Shown here piece after piece: positions 8,509 through 17,441 of a stretch of DNA of 64,000 nucleotides. The notes beneath the pieces were generated by a model, which worked only from the letters and a program-made list of their open reading frames with translations, had not been told where the DNA came from and did not search any database. Position 1 is the first letter of the stretch. Every line of letters begins with the position of its first letter. This DNA comes from UBA11865 sp963749825 (GTDB lineage Bacteria > Chloroflexota > Anaerolineae > Promineifilales > Promineifilaceae): NCBI GenBank assembly GCA_963749825.1, contig CAVVOI010000012.1, positions 496,001 through 560,000 of the forward strand, read 5' to 3'. The position numbers were made by a program, and so were the translations under genes.

Positions 8509-9966
8509 ATGAAAGAATTTTCTCTCCCAGCCAAGCTCTTCATCATCACCTCCCTGATCATCGGTGGCTTTCTGACGCTATGGCAGCTGGCTCATCTTGA
8601 TCATCAGAACGTCGGCTTGCTATTGGCGACCTGCTTGCTGGCGGCTGCCCTGCAAGCTTTCAAAGTCGAAGGCTCGACGGTTCGCACCAGTTATAACCTG
8701 AGTTGGGTACTCTACGGATTTGCCCTGGTGCTCCTGGGTCCGCCGGCAGCCATGCTGGTCATACTCTTTTCCCACACCGTTGAGTGGATCTGGCATAAAT
8801 ACCCCTGGTATATCCAGACTTTTAACATCGCCTCCTTCGCCATCGCCGTCACAGTCTCCGGCGTAGCCTTTGCCTGGATCAGCCCTTCGGCCGAGCCCTT
8901 GAGCCTGGCCGGCAGCGCGGCTATCCTGACAGCGGCCGCGCTTTTCACCTTCGTCAACCACATGATGGTCGGCCTGGCGGTCAAATTAGCCCGGGGACAA
9001 AGCCTGGCCGAATCTGGCGTCCTGGGTCCGCTGACGCTTTCCCTGGACTTCGGCATGTTGTGCCTGGGCGCTACCGGCGCTCTCATCTGGCTGGTCAACC
9101 CCTATGCCGTCATCCTGGTCGCCTTGTTGGCCGTCCTGCTGCAGAACGTTCTCCGGGTGCCCGCATTACGACGGCAAAGCGAAACCGATCCCAAGCTAGG
9201 CATTTTCAACGCCCGTTACTTCGCTAATACCTGCAAAGAGGAGCTAGACCGGGCCAACCGCTTCAACCGGCCCTTAACCCTGGTCATGGCCGACATGGAC
9301 CTGCTCCGCCTGGTCAATAACCGCTACGGCCACCTGGCAGGTGACGCCGTGTTACAAGGCGTGGCCCAAATCCTGCAGCGTACGGCCGGCGAATACGACG
9401 TCGTGGCTCGTTTCGGCGGCGAAGAATTCGCCATCCTCATGCCCGAGACCGAACCGGAAAAGGCCTTTTTTGTCGTCGAGGAAATGCGCCAGGCCATCGA
9501 AGCGGCCGAGATCAACGTCGATACCAGCGTGACGCCCATCAAGGTAACCATGAGTTTCGGCCTGGCAGCTCGTTTGGAGGAGGATTTGTCAACAAACGAG
9601 CTCATTCACCTAGCTGATCTGGCCGTTTACGAAGCGAAGCAAGAAGGGCGTAATTGTGTCCGTATTTATGGCTCAGACGTCCCTGATCTGGAACAGTCGA
9701 CCGGTCCAGCCAATCCCGGTTCCGTCCTCAGATGCGAACAAAGAGCCGGAAGCGCCGGTCAAAGAATTGCCTCACGAAAGCCAAGCGTCGCCGGTTGCAG
9801 CAGAGACGAAGCCTTCGACCTCAGATGTTGCCACCGGACAATCCGAAGAAGCGACGCCTGCAGCTCAAGCGGCCAACCCCTGGCGGATCAACCTCTATGT
9901 TGGCGCTGTGGCTCTTACGGCCTCATCCTTGGGTATCCTGTTCATCCACCCAGGGACAAAGAATGA
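8509..9966 (+). CDS. Membrane diguanylate cyclase (GGDEF), 3' end frameshifted
   Basis: Makes c-di-GMP from two GTP. Residues 10-225 form about six to seven hydrophobic helices of MASE type. The GGDEF domain runs from about 230 to 390, with DMDLLRLVNNRYGH and the active-site loop RFGGEEF. The product-inhibition RxxD site is absent: the Arg position before the loop is Gly in GEYD. From about residue 397 the frame becomes a Cys/Arg/Ser-rich run that looks non-coding. The +1 frame continues as a Pro/Glu linker and a second membrane domain, so one extra base near 9690-9730 is suspected. The HD-GYP segment further on is back in this frame, consistent with one fused protein of 918 residues (8509-11265). 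Confidence 0.88.
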   Translation: MKEFSLPAKLFIITSLIIGGFLTLWQLAHLDHQNVGLLLATCLLAAALQAFKVEGSTVRTSYNLSWVLYGFALVLLGPPAAMLVILFSHTVEWIWHKYPWYIQTFNIASFAIAVTVSGVAFAWISPSAEPLSLAGSAAILTAAALFTFVNHMMVGLAVKLARGQSLAESGVLGPLTLSLDFGMLCLGATGALIWLVNPYAVILVALLAVLLQNVLRVPALRRQSETDPKLGIFNARYFANTCKEELDRANRFNRPLTLVMADMDLLRLVNNRYGHLAGDAVLQGVAQILQRTAGEYDVVARFGGEEFAILMPETEPEKAFFVVEEMRQAIEAAEINVDTSVTPIKVTMSFGLAARLEEDLSTNELIHLADLAVYEAKQEGRNCVRIYGSDVPDLEQSTGPANPGSVLRCEQRAGSAGQRIASRKPSVAGCSRDEAFDLRCCHRTIRRSDACSSSGQPLADQPLCWRCGSYGLILGYPVHPPRDKE

Positions 9967-10399
9967 TTGGCTTGGGCTGATCGCCTTCTTTTTATTGGTT
10001 GTCTTAGTTGAAGCCCTGGCCGTTAGCATTTATGTCAAGGAAACCTCGGTCTCCACCTCGGCCGCGCCCCTATTAGCCGGCGTGCTGCTCTTTGGCCCCA
10101 TCGCCGCCTTGCTCCTGGGGTTAGGTGTGGCCTTGGCCGCTTACTTCCGCCAACGCAGCCGGCCCGACCGGCTGCTCTTCAACAGCAGCAACCACGTCAT
10201 CGGCGGATTGGTCGTCGCCGGCCTGGTAGTCTTCCTTGGCCAGCAACTGCCCTCGATGCCCGTGCCGGCCCAAATCGCCGTCAGCCTGGTGGGCAGCATG
10301 CTTATATTTTTCACGACCACCACCCTGGTCGCCGGAGCGGTCAGCCTCAGCAGCGGCCAACCCTTAGAGAAGTATGGCGCGAACGCTTCCGCTGGTTAG
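9656..10399 (+). pseudogene. Second membrane domain of the c-di-GMP protein (frameshifted segment)
   Basis: This frame encodes a Pro/Glu/Ala-rich linker and then about five hydrophobic helices (from NPWRINLYVGAVAL onwards) with the same order of motifs as the membrane half of the preceding GGDEF protein, suggesting a duplicated sensor. It ends at 10399 in a run that departs from the fold. The -1 frame joins PLEK to VWRERFRWLAPYYLALG, so one base is missing near 10371. A GTG at 9656 with AGAAGG upstream could be an independent start, the main alternative to a fusion. Confidence 0.65.
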
Positions 10400-10425
10400 C
10401 CCCCTATTATCTGGCCTTAGGCGTC

Positions 10426-11265
10426 GTGGCTTACGCCTTGATCTTCAGCTACCTGACCGCCGGGTTACTTGGCATACTGGTGATTATGGTGCCTCTACTC
10501 ATGCTGCGTTTCAGTCAAAAGCAGTTCATCGACCATACCAAAGCTGTTGTCAGCCAATTGAAAGACAATAATATTAAGCTCACTCAGCAAGCCGGGGAGA
10601 TCAACCTACTGAACGAGGAGCTGCTGGTGGCTCTGGCCAAAGCGACCGATTTACGTGATCCCTACGTCATGGAACATTCTTTAAACGTGGCCCGCTATGC
10701 CGAACTCATCGCCCAGGAAATGGGTTTGTCTGAGAAGCGGACTGAGTTGGTACGCAAGGCCGGTCTATTGCACGACATTGGCAAGCTCTCCATTCCCGAT
10801 GCCATTCTCTTCAAGCCTGACCAGTTGACCGATGAGGAATACGCCCAAATTAAAGGTCACGTTAAGACCGGGGCCGATATCATCCAGGATTGCCACTCCC
10901 TTAATCCATTGATCCCCATTATCACCTACCATCACGAATGTTACGACGGTTCCGGTTATCCCGCTGGTTTAGCCGGCGAAAATATCCCCTTGGAAGCCCG
11001 CATCCTGGGCCTGGCCGATGCCGTCGAAGCCATGGCCTCCGACCGGCCCTACCGCCGCGGTAGGACCCCCTATGGCATCGTCGACGAGATGCTCAAATTT
11101 TCCGGCCGCCAATTCGATCCCCAGGTAGTCGAGGCCTTGATCCGGGTATTGCAGAAACAAGGCCAAGGCGTCATCGTCAACTCGGCCCGTCATGTGGAGG
11201 CACGAGAAGAAATCCCCCATAAGCGGAAAACAGGATCCCTAATGGGCAACACATCGCATACCTGA
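10426..11265 (+). CDS. HD-GYP c-di-GMP phosphodiesterase domain
   Basis: Hydrolyses c-di-GMP. Two more hydrophobic helices and a coiled-coil linker (IKLTQQAGEINLLNEELLVAL) lead into the HD-GYP domain. Metal ligands are visible in MEHSLNVARYAE, HDIGK and HH, and the signature appears as HHECYDGSGYP with a following ADAVEAMASDRPYR. The coding frame extends upstream of 10426 to at least 10372, so this is the C-terminal part of the preceding frameshifted protein rather than a complete gene. Paired synthase and hydrolase modules on one membrane protein would let one signal set c-di-GMP in either direction; this is inference. Confidence 0.88.
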   Translation: MAYALIFSYLTAGLLGILVIMVPLLMLRFSQKQFIDHTKAVVSQLKDNNIKLTQQAGEINLLNEELLVALAKATDLRDPYVMEHSLNVARYAELIAQEMGLSEKRTELVRKAGLLHDIGKLSIPDAILFKPDQLTDEEYAQIKGHVKTGADIIQDCHSLNPLIPIITYHHECYDGSGYPAGLAGENIPLEARILGLADAVEAMASDRPYRRGRTPYGIVDEMLKFSGRQFDPQVVEALIRVLQKQGQGVIVNSARHVEAREEIPHKRKTGSLMGNTSHT

Positions 11266-12192
11266 AGCTTTCCTTGCTCGCTACCTGATAATATCCAGCA
11301 AGAACGCTCGAGATAGTTCTATGGACTCTCATTTACGGTGAATCATTGAGCACTTATGAAAAAAAAGCAGGACCTGTAGGGTCCTGCTTTCTATAATATT
11401 CAAGTTATCGTGAAAACTAAAACTGATTGTTATTGAATTGGCAGGTCAGCTTTAGATCTCCCCCAGGCAGAAATTGTCTCGATGCCAATACGCTGTAAAT
11501 CACCACCTGCTATACACGCCAATGATGCAAGGGTAGATTACGTCACTCAGGTAATCGTTAAGTGACCAGAGTTACGGCTGAATCTAATCCTAGTGAATTG
11601 CCGAAATCCTTACACTTCACACTGGTAGGTCTTGTTATCATTTGTGCTACTGGTGTGTAATGAGTTTGACTTTTAGCTCGGTAACTGTGATTCACGATTC
11701 GCCGAATTCATTGAAACCGTGCAATCTATCTGGCTCTTCTGCAACTGGATGAGAGTCAATTGATCCTCAGCGCCAAGACCTGGCAACTGACCAACAAAGC
11801 CGATTAGTCAAAACCATCATGGCGACAATCACCGGCAAAGGCCACTTTTCTCTGCGACATTTTCCTCATTTTTATCTCCCTAGTCTTTATGCGTGTGAAT
11901 TCTTATGATTCACTTCCAGTGAAATTCCCTTATCTATAATTCCGTTTCGAAGTTTCTATTCAGGCGCCACCTCCTTCGTAATCCGTGATCCGGAATCGAA
12001 TCTATAAGTGCAGTAATTGAGTGATGCGATCGGTAATGCATGCACCCTGAATTAATCCAGACCTTCCTATGCTATTTTTACAACCAAGGACACGCGCCAA
12101 AGCTTTAAGATTTGCAAAAAGTATACGGAATAGCCCACCCTCCGTCAATTCGAGCCTTGCTAGTACGTCGGTCAGCCTCTCTAGTCTTTGTT
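11266..12192. other. Gene-poor region of about 930 bp
   Basis: No open frame with family features on either strand. A hairpin lies at 11357-11390. A short frame at about 11719-11806 (reading LALLQLDESQLILSAKTWQL before its stop) has protein-like composition but no start or homology that I recognise; it may be a gene remnant. Base composition is more AT-rich than the flanks. Confidence 0.5.
11357..11390. terminator. Bidirectional intrinsic terminator
   Basis: Perfect 11-bp stem AAAGCAGGACC (11364-11374) with GGTCCTGCTTT (11380-11390) and a 5-nt loop. The minus strand has eight T after the stem; the plus strand has only TTTCT. It lies 90 nt after the HD-GYP stop and could end that transcript. 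Confidence 0.75.
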
Positions 12193-12981
12193 CTAGACGT
12201 CGTAGGTCTTGAAGCTCAACTCGTTTGAGCCGACCTGCGACGTCTCTGCGATCAACGCCTTCTCCAGAATCGCCTTGTAGGTGGCTCCAGGCGAGACGAT
12301 GAAACGGCTCACTTGCCAGCCTGTTCCCCGGATCAGATCCAGCATCTCCTGTTGGGAAACGAACAGATAATCGAACCAGGGTCCTTTTAGATTCCGGTAA
12401 CGCACCCTGATCCGGACCTGGCCCGCCATCCGGCCGCGTTGCCGGTTTTGCTCGTGGTAGGCCAGGTGAATGGGATCCTCGGTCCGGTATGGATCGTTGC
12501 TGGAGACGATCAAGCGACCGTTAGCGGCCATCATGGCCCTGAATCGCCGCAGAAGCCAGCGCCCCCGATGGCGATTGGCGAACAAACCGAAATTGTTGCC
12601 CATCATCATCATGGTATCGAATTGACCCAGTCTGGATGAAATCTGAGCGGCCGGTAACAAACACGTCTCTTGCAATCCCCGTTGGCGACATACTTCCAAT
12701 GCCAGGGGCGATGAATCTAGGCCAAGGACGGGTAACCCCTGTTCTTGCAGGTAAAGGGCATGCCGGCCGGCGCCGCAGCCGATATCGAGCGTACGGCCAC
12801 GGGCGTAGGCTACCGCCTCTTGCTCCTCGGGCATCCACTCCTCATAAACGGAAAAATACACCCCAGGCCCTGACGTTACATCGATTAAACCATCGCTTCT
12901 TTCGACGATTTCGGTCACTTCCTTACCCTGGAAATGATCGAACATCATCCGGCCGTAAACATCAAATTCGTCAACCATCAT
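12193..12981 (-). CDS. Class I SAM-dependent methyltransferase
   Basis: The SAM-binding motif I is LDIGCGAGRHALYL at about residue 80, with the acidic post-I residue in LGLDSSPLAL and a motif IV-like MMMMGNNFGLF. The N-terminal part before the Rossmann domain (EVTEIVERSDGLIDVTSGPGVYF) is typical of small-molecule methyltransferases of this type, but the substrate cannot be told. ATG at 12981 (tandem ATGATG) follows AGGAGG at 3-6 nt; a longer frame from 13020 lacks a ribosome site. It is divergent from panB. Confidence 0.85.
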   Translation of the reverse strand: MMVDEFDVYGRMMFDHFQGKEVTEIVERSDGLIDVTSGPGVYFSVYEEWMPEEQEAVAYARGRTLDIGCGAGRHALYLQEQGLPVLGLDSSPLALEVCRQRGLQETCLLPAAQISSRLGQFDTMMMMGNNFGLFANRHRGRWLLRRFRAMMAANGRLIVSSNDPYRTEDPIHLAYHEQNRQRGRMAGQVRIRVRYRNLKGPWFDYLFVSQQEMLDLIRGTGWQVSRFIVSPGATYKAILEKALIAETSQVGSNELSFKTYDV

Positions 12982-13141
12982 CCACCTCCTTGCACTCACA
13001 TTATACTGCTCTAACCTCAACTAAGAAGCAAAAAAACAAATCAGTTGACTCGGGCGCGATTACTTGCGGGTCGGTGTATAATAAATGTGTCCTTGATTAA
13101 CCTTGCACAGTAATGTTTTTTTGGCACCAGGAGCAAGCGCC

Positions 13142-14029
13142 ATGACGGCTCAATCAGAAAGCAATCAAGCGGCTAGTCGCCCTAAAAAAATTTCCTTGTT
13201 AGATCTGGCTGAGAAAAAGAAGGCCGGCCGGCCGATCACCATGCTCACGGCCTATGATTACTCTTCAGCCTTGTTCGTAGACCAGGCCGGCATTGATATC
13301 ATCCTGGTCGGCGACTCCCTGGCCATGGTCATGCTGGGCCTAGATAGCACCGTGCCCATCACAATGGAAGAGATGCTGCACCATTGCCGGGCCGTGGCCC
13401 GTGGAGTAAAAAGCTCCTTTTTAGTCGGCGATATGCCATTCATGTCTTACCAGGCCGACCGGACCGAAGGGGTGCGAAACGCCGGCCGTTTCCTGAAAGA
13501 AGGCGCCATGGAAAGCGTTAAATTGGAAGGCGGCCGGGAAATCACGGCGACCATAGAAGCCATCATTGGCGCCGGCATCCCGGTGATGGGCCACATCGGG
13601 CTGACGCCCCAATCGGTTTCCAAACTCGGCGGCTACCGAGTTCAAGGCAAAGAGGCGGCCGGTGCCAAGGCACTGCTAGAAGATGCCTTGGCTCTGGAAC
13701 AAGCTGGTTGTTACTCAATCGTCCTGGAAGCCGTCCCCGCACCGGTGGCGGGGGTGATTTCCCAAAGGCTGTCTATTCCCACCATCGGCATCGGCGCCGG
13801 GGCCGGCTGTGATGGGCAGGTGTTGGTATACCACGATCTACTAGGATTGTTCGATCGCTTCAGGCCTAAATTCGTCAAACAATATGCTAATATCGGCCAA
13901 CAAATATCCCGGGCACTGGAGGAATTCGCGGCCGAGGTAACGGATGGTCGTTTCCCGCTGGATGAACATACCTACCCCATCGAAGAGGCCGAATACCAGG
14001 CTTTCTTGGAAATGATCGGCATTGAGTAA
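13142..14029 (+). CDS. panB: 3-methyl-2-oxobutanoate hydroxymethyltransferase
   Basis: First committed step of pantothenate synthesis: transfers a hydroxymethyl group from methylenetetrahydrofolate to alpha-ketoisovalerate, giving ketopantoate. Recognisable family segments are TMLTAYDYSSALFVDQAGID, VGDSLAMVMLG (metal ligand Asp), FLVGDMPFMSYQ, MGHIGLTPQSV and IGIGAGAGCDGQVLV. ATG at 13142 follows AGGAG; an upstream in-frame TTG at 13103 adds 13 residues without a ribosome site. A TATAAT box at 13077-13082 could serve as a -10 element but has no good -35. First gene of panB-panE-panC. Confidence 0.96.
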   Translation: MTAQSESNQAASRPKKISLLDLAEKKKAGRPITMLTAYDYSSALFVDQAGIDIILVGDSLAMVMLGLDSTVPITMEEMLHHCRAVARGVKSSFLVGDMPFMSYQADRTEGVRNAGRFLKEGAMESVKLEGGREITATIEAIIGAGIPVMGHIGLTPQSVSKLGGYRVQGKEAAGAKALLEDALALEQAGCYSIVLEAVPAPVAGVISQRLSIPTIGIGAGAGCDGQVLVYHDLLGLFDRFRPKFVKQYANIGQQISRALEEFAAEVTDGRFPLDEHTYPIEEAEYQAFLEMIGIE

Positions 14030-14090
14030 CCGCCGATAGATCATAGGCCATTCGCTAACTGGAAGTATTTGTAGCAAGGAATCAAATTCA

Positions 14091-15089
14091 ATGAGAATCG
14101 TCATCATTGGCGTCGGCGCCATGGGCAGCTTGTTTGCTGGCCGGTTGTCTCCCCTCACTGAGGTTGTCATGCTTGGACATTGGCCCGAACAATTGGCTGC
14201 CCTGAAGGGACAAGGGCTCTTACTGATGCATCCAGACGGCCAGGAGAGCCGGGTCAAGGTCCAGGCCACCGATAGCCTAACAGAAGCAGGTCGGGCTGAA
14301 ATCGTCTTGGTGCTGGTTAAAAGCTGGCAAACCAGGCGGGCGGCCGGCCAAGCAAGGCAAATAATCAGCTCTGGGGGTCTAGCCTTGACCTTACAAAATG
14401 GGCTAGGCAATCTGGAAATTCTGGCCGAATCAGTAGGCGATGAAAGGGCCACATTGGGTGTGACTTCCGAAGGCGCCAACATGATCGCCCCGGGCATCGT
14501 CAGGCACGCCGGGCGCGGGCAAACCCATCTGGCGACTCTCGGCCATCAGCTCCAAAATATGAGCCAATTAGCCGATCTTTTTCGAGCAGCTGGATTTGAA
14601 TCCCAATTGGTTGACTCCGCTCGAAGCCTGGTCTGGGGTAAATTGGCCGTCAACGCCGGTATCAACCCATTAACCGGCTTGCTTCAGGTGGCCAATGGTT
14701 ACCTGACCCAAGATACCATCGCCCGCGACCTCATGTGCCGGGCAGCCGAGGAAACCGCAACCGTCGCTTTGGCCCAGGGTATCAAGTTACCCTATCCAAG
14801 CGCGGCCGAAAGGACATTGGAGGTGGCGACTGCCACGGCCGCCAATCGTTCCTCGATGGCCCAGGATTTGGCTCGCGGCACGCCAACCGAGATCGAAGCC
14901 ATTTCTGGCGCAATCATCAAGAGCGGGAAGCGGCTTGCCTGCCCTACCCCTGTTAATGAAGCCTTGTGCCATCTTGTGAAAGCTCAGATCCAAGACGGCC
15001 ACTGGCGAAACAAGGTAAACGATCTTAGCGAGCAGATTACCGGCGAATTTCGCGCTTTAGCCCGATTGCAGGTGGCTGAATGGTCGTAA
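14091..15089 (+). CDS. panE: 2-dehydropantoate 2-reductase
   Basis: Reduces ketopantoate to pantoate with NADPH. The 332-residue protein starts with a Rossmann fingerprint IIGVGAMGSLFAGRL. ALTLQNGLGN carries the family Asn, LVWGKLAVNAGINPLTGLL carries the catalytic Lys region, and TPTEIEAISGAII the substrate-binding end. It follows panB by about 60 nt and its last 10 nt overlap the start of panC, indicating translational coupling. Confidence 0.95.
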   Translation: MRIVIIGVGAMGSLFAGRLSPLTEVVMLGHWPEQLAALKGQGLLLMHPDGQESRVKVQATDSLTEAGRAEIVLVLVKSWQTRRAAGQARQIISSGGLALTLQNGLGNLEILAESVGDERATLGVTSEGANMIAPGIVRHAGRGQTHLATLGHQLQNMSQLADLFRAAGFESQLVDSARSLVWGKLAVNAGINPLTGLLQVANGYLTQDTIARDLMCRAAEETATVALAQGIKLPYPSAAERTLEVATATAANRSSMAQDLARGTPTEIEAISGAIIKSGKRLACPTPVNEALCHLVKAQIQDGHWRNKVNDLSEQITGEFRALARLQVAEWS

Positions 15090-15940
15090 CCGAAAAGATC
15101 GTGACCGTTCGGCAGGTGCGTTGGTCCCAACCCAGCTTGTCGTGGGGCCTGGTGCCCACCATGGGATTTTTACATGATGGCCACCTATCCTTAGTCCGGT
15201 GTGCAAAAGAGCAGAACGATCGTGTGGCAGTGACTATTTATGTCAACCCAACCCAGTTTGCGCCAGAGGAAGATTTGGCCACCTACCCCAGGGATTTGGG
15301 CCGCGACCTAGAGCTTTTGAAGACAGAAGGCGTTGACCTAGTCTTTATCCCCAGCGATGAAACGATGTACCCGGCCGGTTTCAGCACCAAGGTCCTCGTC
15401 GAAAAAATAACCACCCAGCTAGAAGGCGCCTCCCGGCCGACCCACTTTGCTGGCGTTACTACGATAGTGGTCAAACTATTCAATATCGTCCAGCCAACAC
15501 GCGCCTATTTCGGCCAAAAAGATGCCCAGCAATCCGTCGTCATCAAACGGCTGGCGGCCGACCTCGATTTCAACCTAGATATCGTCGTCTGTCCTATCGT
15601 CCGGGAAGCGGATGGACTAGCGATGAGTTCCCGCAACAGCCGCCTTACCAACGAACAACGAGTTGTCGCACCGATACTCCACCGGGCATTGTCAGCTGCG
15701 GTTGCCTTGTTTGAATCTGGCCAACAGGATGGCGACCAGTTGCGCCAGGCCATGACCAGCCTGATAGCCGCTGAACCCCTGGCCCGGCTCGATTACGTCA
15801 GTGTGGCCGATCCCCGGACGTTAATTGAATTGGCTAGAGTCGAGCGAAAGGCGCTTTTTTCTCTAGCCGTCTTCTTCGACCAGGTGCGCTTGATTGATAA
15901 TATGATGGTCGATCTTCAGAATTTGGGGGGCATGACTTAA
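15080..15940 (+). CDS. panC: Pantothenate synthetase
   Basis: Condenses pantoate and beta-alanine using ATP. The nucleotidyl-transferase motif is PTMGFLHDGHLSL near residue 27, followed by VNPTQF, FGQKDAQQ and the KMSKS-like MSSRNSRL. Length is standard. The ATG lies inside the end of panE. No aspartate decarboxylase (panD) is present in the window, so beta-alanine must come from a gene elsewhere. The last four bases overlap the end of a convergent gene. Confidence 0.96.
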   Translation: MVVTEKIVTVRQVRWSQPSLSWGLVPTMGFLHDGHLSLVRCAKEQNDRVAVTIYVNPTQFAPEEDLATYPRDLGRDLELLKTEGVDLVFIPSDETMYPAGFSTKVLVEKITTQLEGASRPTHFAGVTTIVVKLFNIVQPTRAYFGQKDAQQSVVIKRLAADLDFNLDIVVCPIVREADGLAMSSRNSRLTNEQRVVAPILHRALSAAVALFESGQQDGDQLRQAMTSLIAAEPLARLDYVSVADPRTLIELARVERKALFSLAVFFDQVRLIDNMMVDLQNLGGMT

Positions 15941-17364
15941 CGGCTCCAAAAACCAATATCGCCACCGGCCAGGATCTTCACAGCGCCATTGTCCGCGTCC
16001 ACTATGGTGACATGAGCGATCCCATTCTGCATCATAGGTAAGACCAGGGCATCACTTTTCGGCGACCATAGCCGGTGGCTTAACGCGTATTGGTCAAAAA
16101 ATGGCAAAAATTGGTGTATGAACACGTCTGACGGACGGAAAGTGAGCAATTGTTTTTGGAATCCCGTGTCTGCATTGACCACCCACAGCTCCAGACCCCC
16201 ATTCTGTATTTGGACAGGTTGATCACCTAGGACTTCCTGTCCGGGGCGAAAGGAAACCGCCTGGATGCTATCATCATTCCTTTGGGGAATGGTCAAGTAG
16301 GCGATTTTCTCTCCATCGGGCGACCAGAAGAAGGCCAGTACCGTCGCCTGGGTTAGGACCCGGCTGTCACCACTGACAGGGTCCAGAATTCGCAAAGGAC
16401 CAAATGGCCTAACCGAATCAACCACAGGAGCCGTGAATGCCAGCCGATCGGCTGTTGGGCTCCAGATGACGGCTATTTGCCCGAAGTGTGGCTCTTCTAC
16501 GATAATCTGGCCTGTGTCATTCTGGACCACTAAGTGGCTTAGGTCATCCTCGCCAAAACGAGCATAGGAGCGGTAGCTACCGCTTGCCGAAAAACCCGGA
16601 GCCTGGAACAAACCAGATTCGGCCAATTGTTCATCGGCCGAAATCCCAGTGGGATCAATCAATGCCACTCGGCCCCCTACCCCTGCAATGCCAGTATTCA
16701 TTAGTATCCGGTCGCCAGATGGCATCCAATCCCAATAGAGAGGCTGGCCCACAACCAATTGGCGTTCTGATTCAATGCCACCTTTCACATTTACCAAGTG
16801 TAGAGCAATACCTTCAGGGTGATTGGCCAGAAAGGTCACCTGTTCGCTGTCCGGTGCCCAATAGTGATAAAACGGTGATTCATCAGGGTTTCGGAATAAC
16901 GCCTGCAATTCGTTAGTTGCTGTCGCGATGCTATCAGTGATGATATAAAGACCGTCGCCTCCAATGACAGCTAATTGTGAACCATCCGGCGACCAAGCTG
17001 GAAATTGAAACTGTAAATTGGAATCGGTGAGTTGGCGGACCTCGCTGCCATCGGGAGCGATGGTAGCGAGCTGGTGCTCGCTGGTGATATAGGCGATACG
17101 ACTGTCGTCATCAGGCTCTTGGATAACCGCTGGTCCTTTTTCGATGCTGTTTGTTAATTGCTGCTGCCCTTGCTGCCCCGATCGCAGGCGGTACAAGATG
17201 GCCAGAGGTGTCACTACCAGGCTTAAAGATAATGCTAGCAGCAACAAACAAGATTTCCAGGCGAGGCTCTTCCGGTCTCGACCTACAGGCGTATATCCTT
17301 CGAGCGACGTATCGTCGAAAACCTCTTCAACGATTTCCTGTTGTGATTCGGGATGTTCGATCAT
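15937..17364 (-). CDS. Membrane-anchored TolB/PD40-type beta-propeller protein
   Basis: A cytoplasmic N-terminal stretch of about 30 residues is followed by one helix (WKSCLLLLALSLSLVVTPLA) and then an extracytoplasmic region with repeated WSPDG motifs (WSPDGSQLAVI, WAPDSEQVTFLA, FFWSPDGEKIAYLT) typical of PD40/WD40-like propellers. Such domains usually bind proteins or ligands; no catalytic residues are visible. Its end overlaps panC by 4 nt on the opposite strand. Function unknown. Confidence 0.8.
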   Translation of the reverse strand: MIEHPESQQEIVEEVFDDTSLEGYTPVGRDRKSLAWKSCLLLLALSLSLVVTPLAILYRLRSGQQGQQQLTNSIEKGPAVIQEPDDDSRIAYITSEHQLATIAPDGSEVRQLTDSNLQFQFPAWSPDGSQLAVIGGDGLYIITDSIATATNELQALFRNPDESPFYHYWAPDSEQVTFLANHPEGIALHLVNVKGGIESERQLVVGQPLYWDWMPSGDRILMNTGIAGVGGRVALIDPTGISADEQLAESGLFQAPGFSASGSYRSYARFGEDDLSHLVVQNDTGQIIVEEPHFGQIAVIWSPTADRLAFTAPVVDSVRPFGPLRILDPVSGDSRVLTQATVLAFFWSPDGEKIAYLTIPQRNDDSIQAVSFRPGQEVLGDQPVQIQNGGLELWVVNADTGFQKQLLTFRPSDVFIHQFLPFFDQYALSHRLWSPKSDALVLPMMQNGIAHVTIVDADNGAVKILAGGDIGFWSR

Positions 17365-17441
17365 CTTGTTTTTATCAGATTCCTCTGTTCGACAGTCTAA
17401 GAATCGTTAATATTTTAAGTCTCTTCGGCATATCATTTGTT

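Noticed and set aside
13045..13082. TTGACT and TATAAT upstream of panB as a promoter
   Set aside because: The spacer is 26 nt, too long; the -10 alone is not enough to list.
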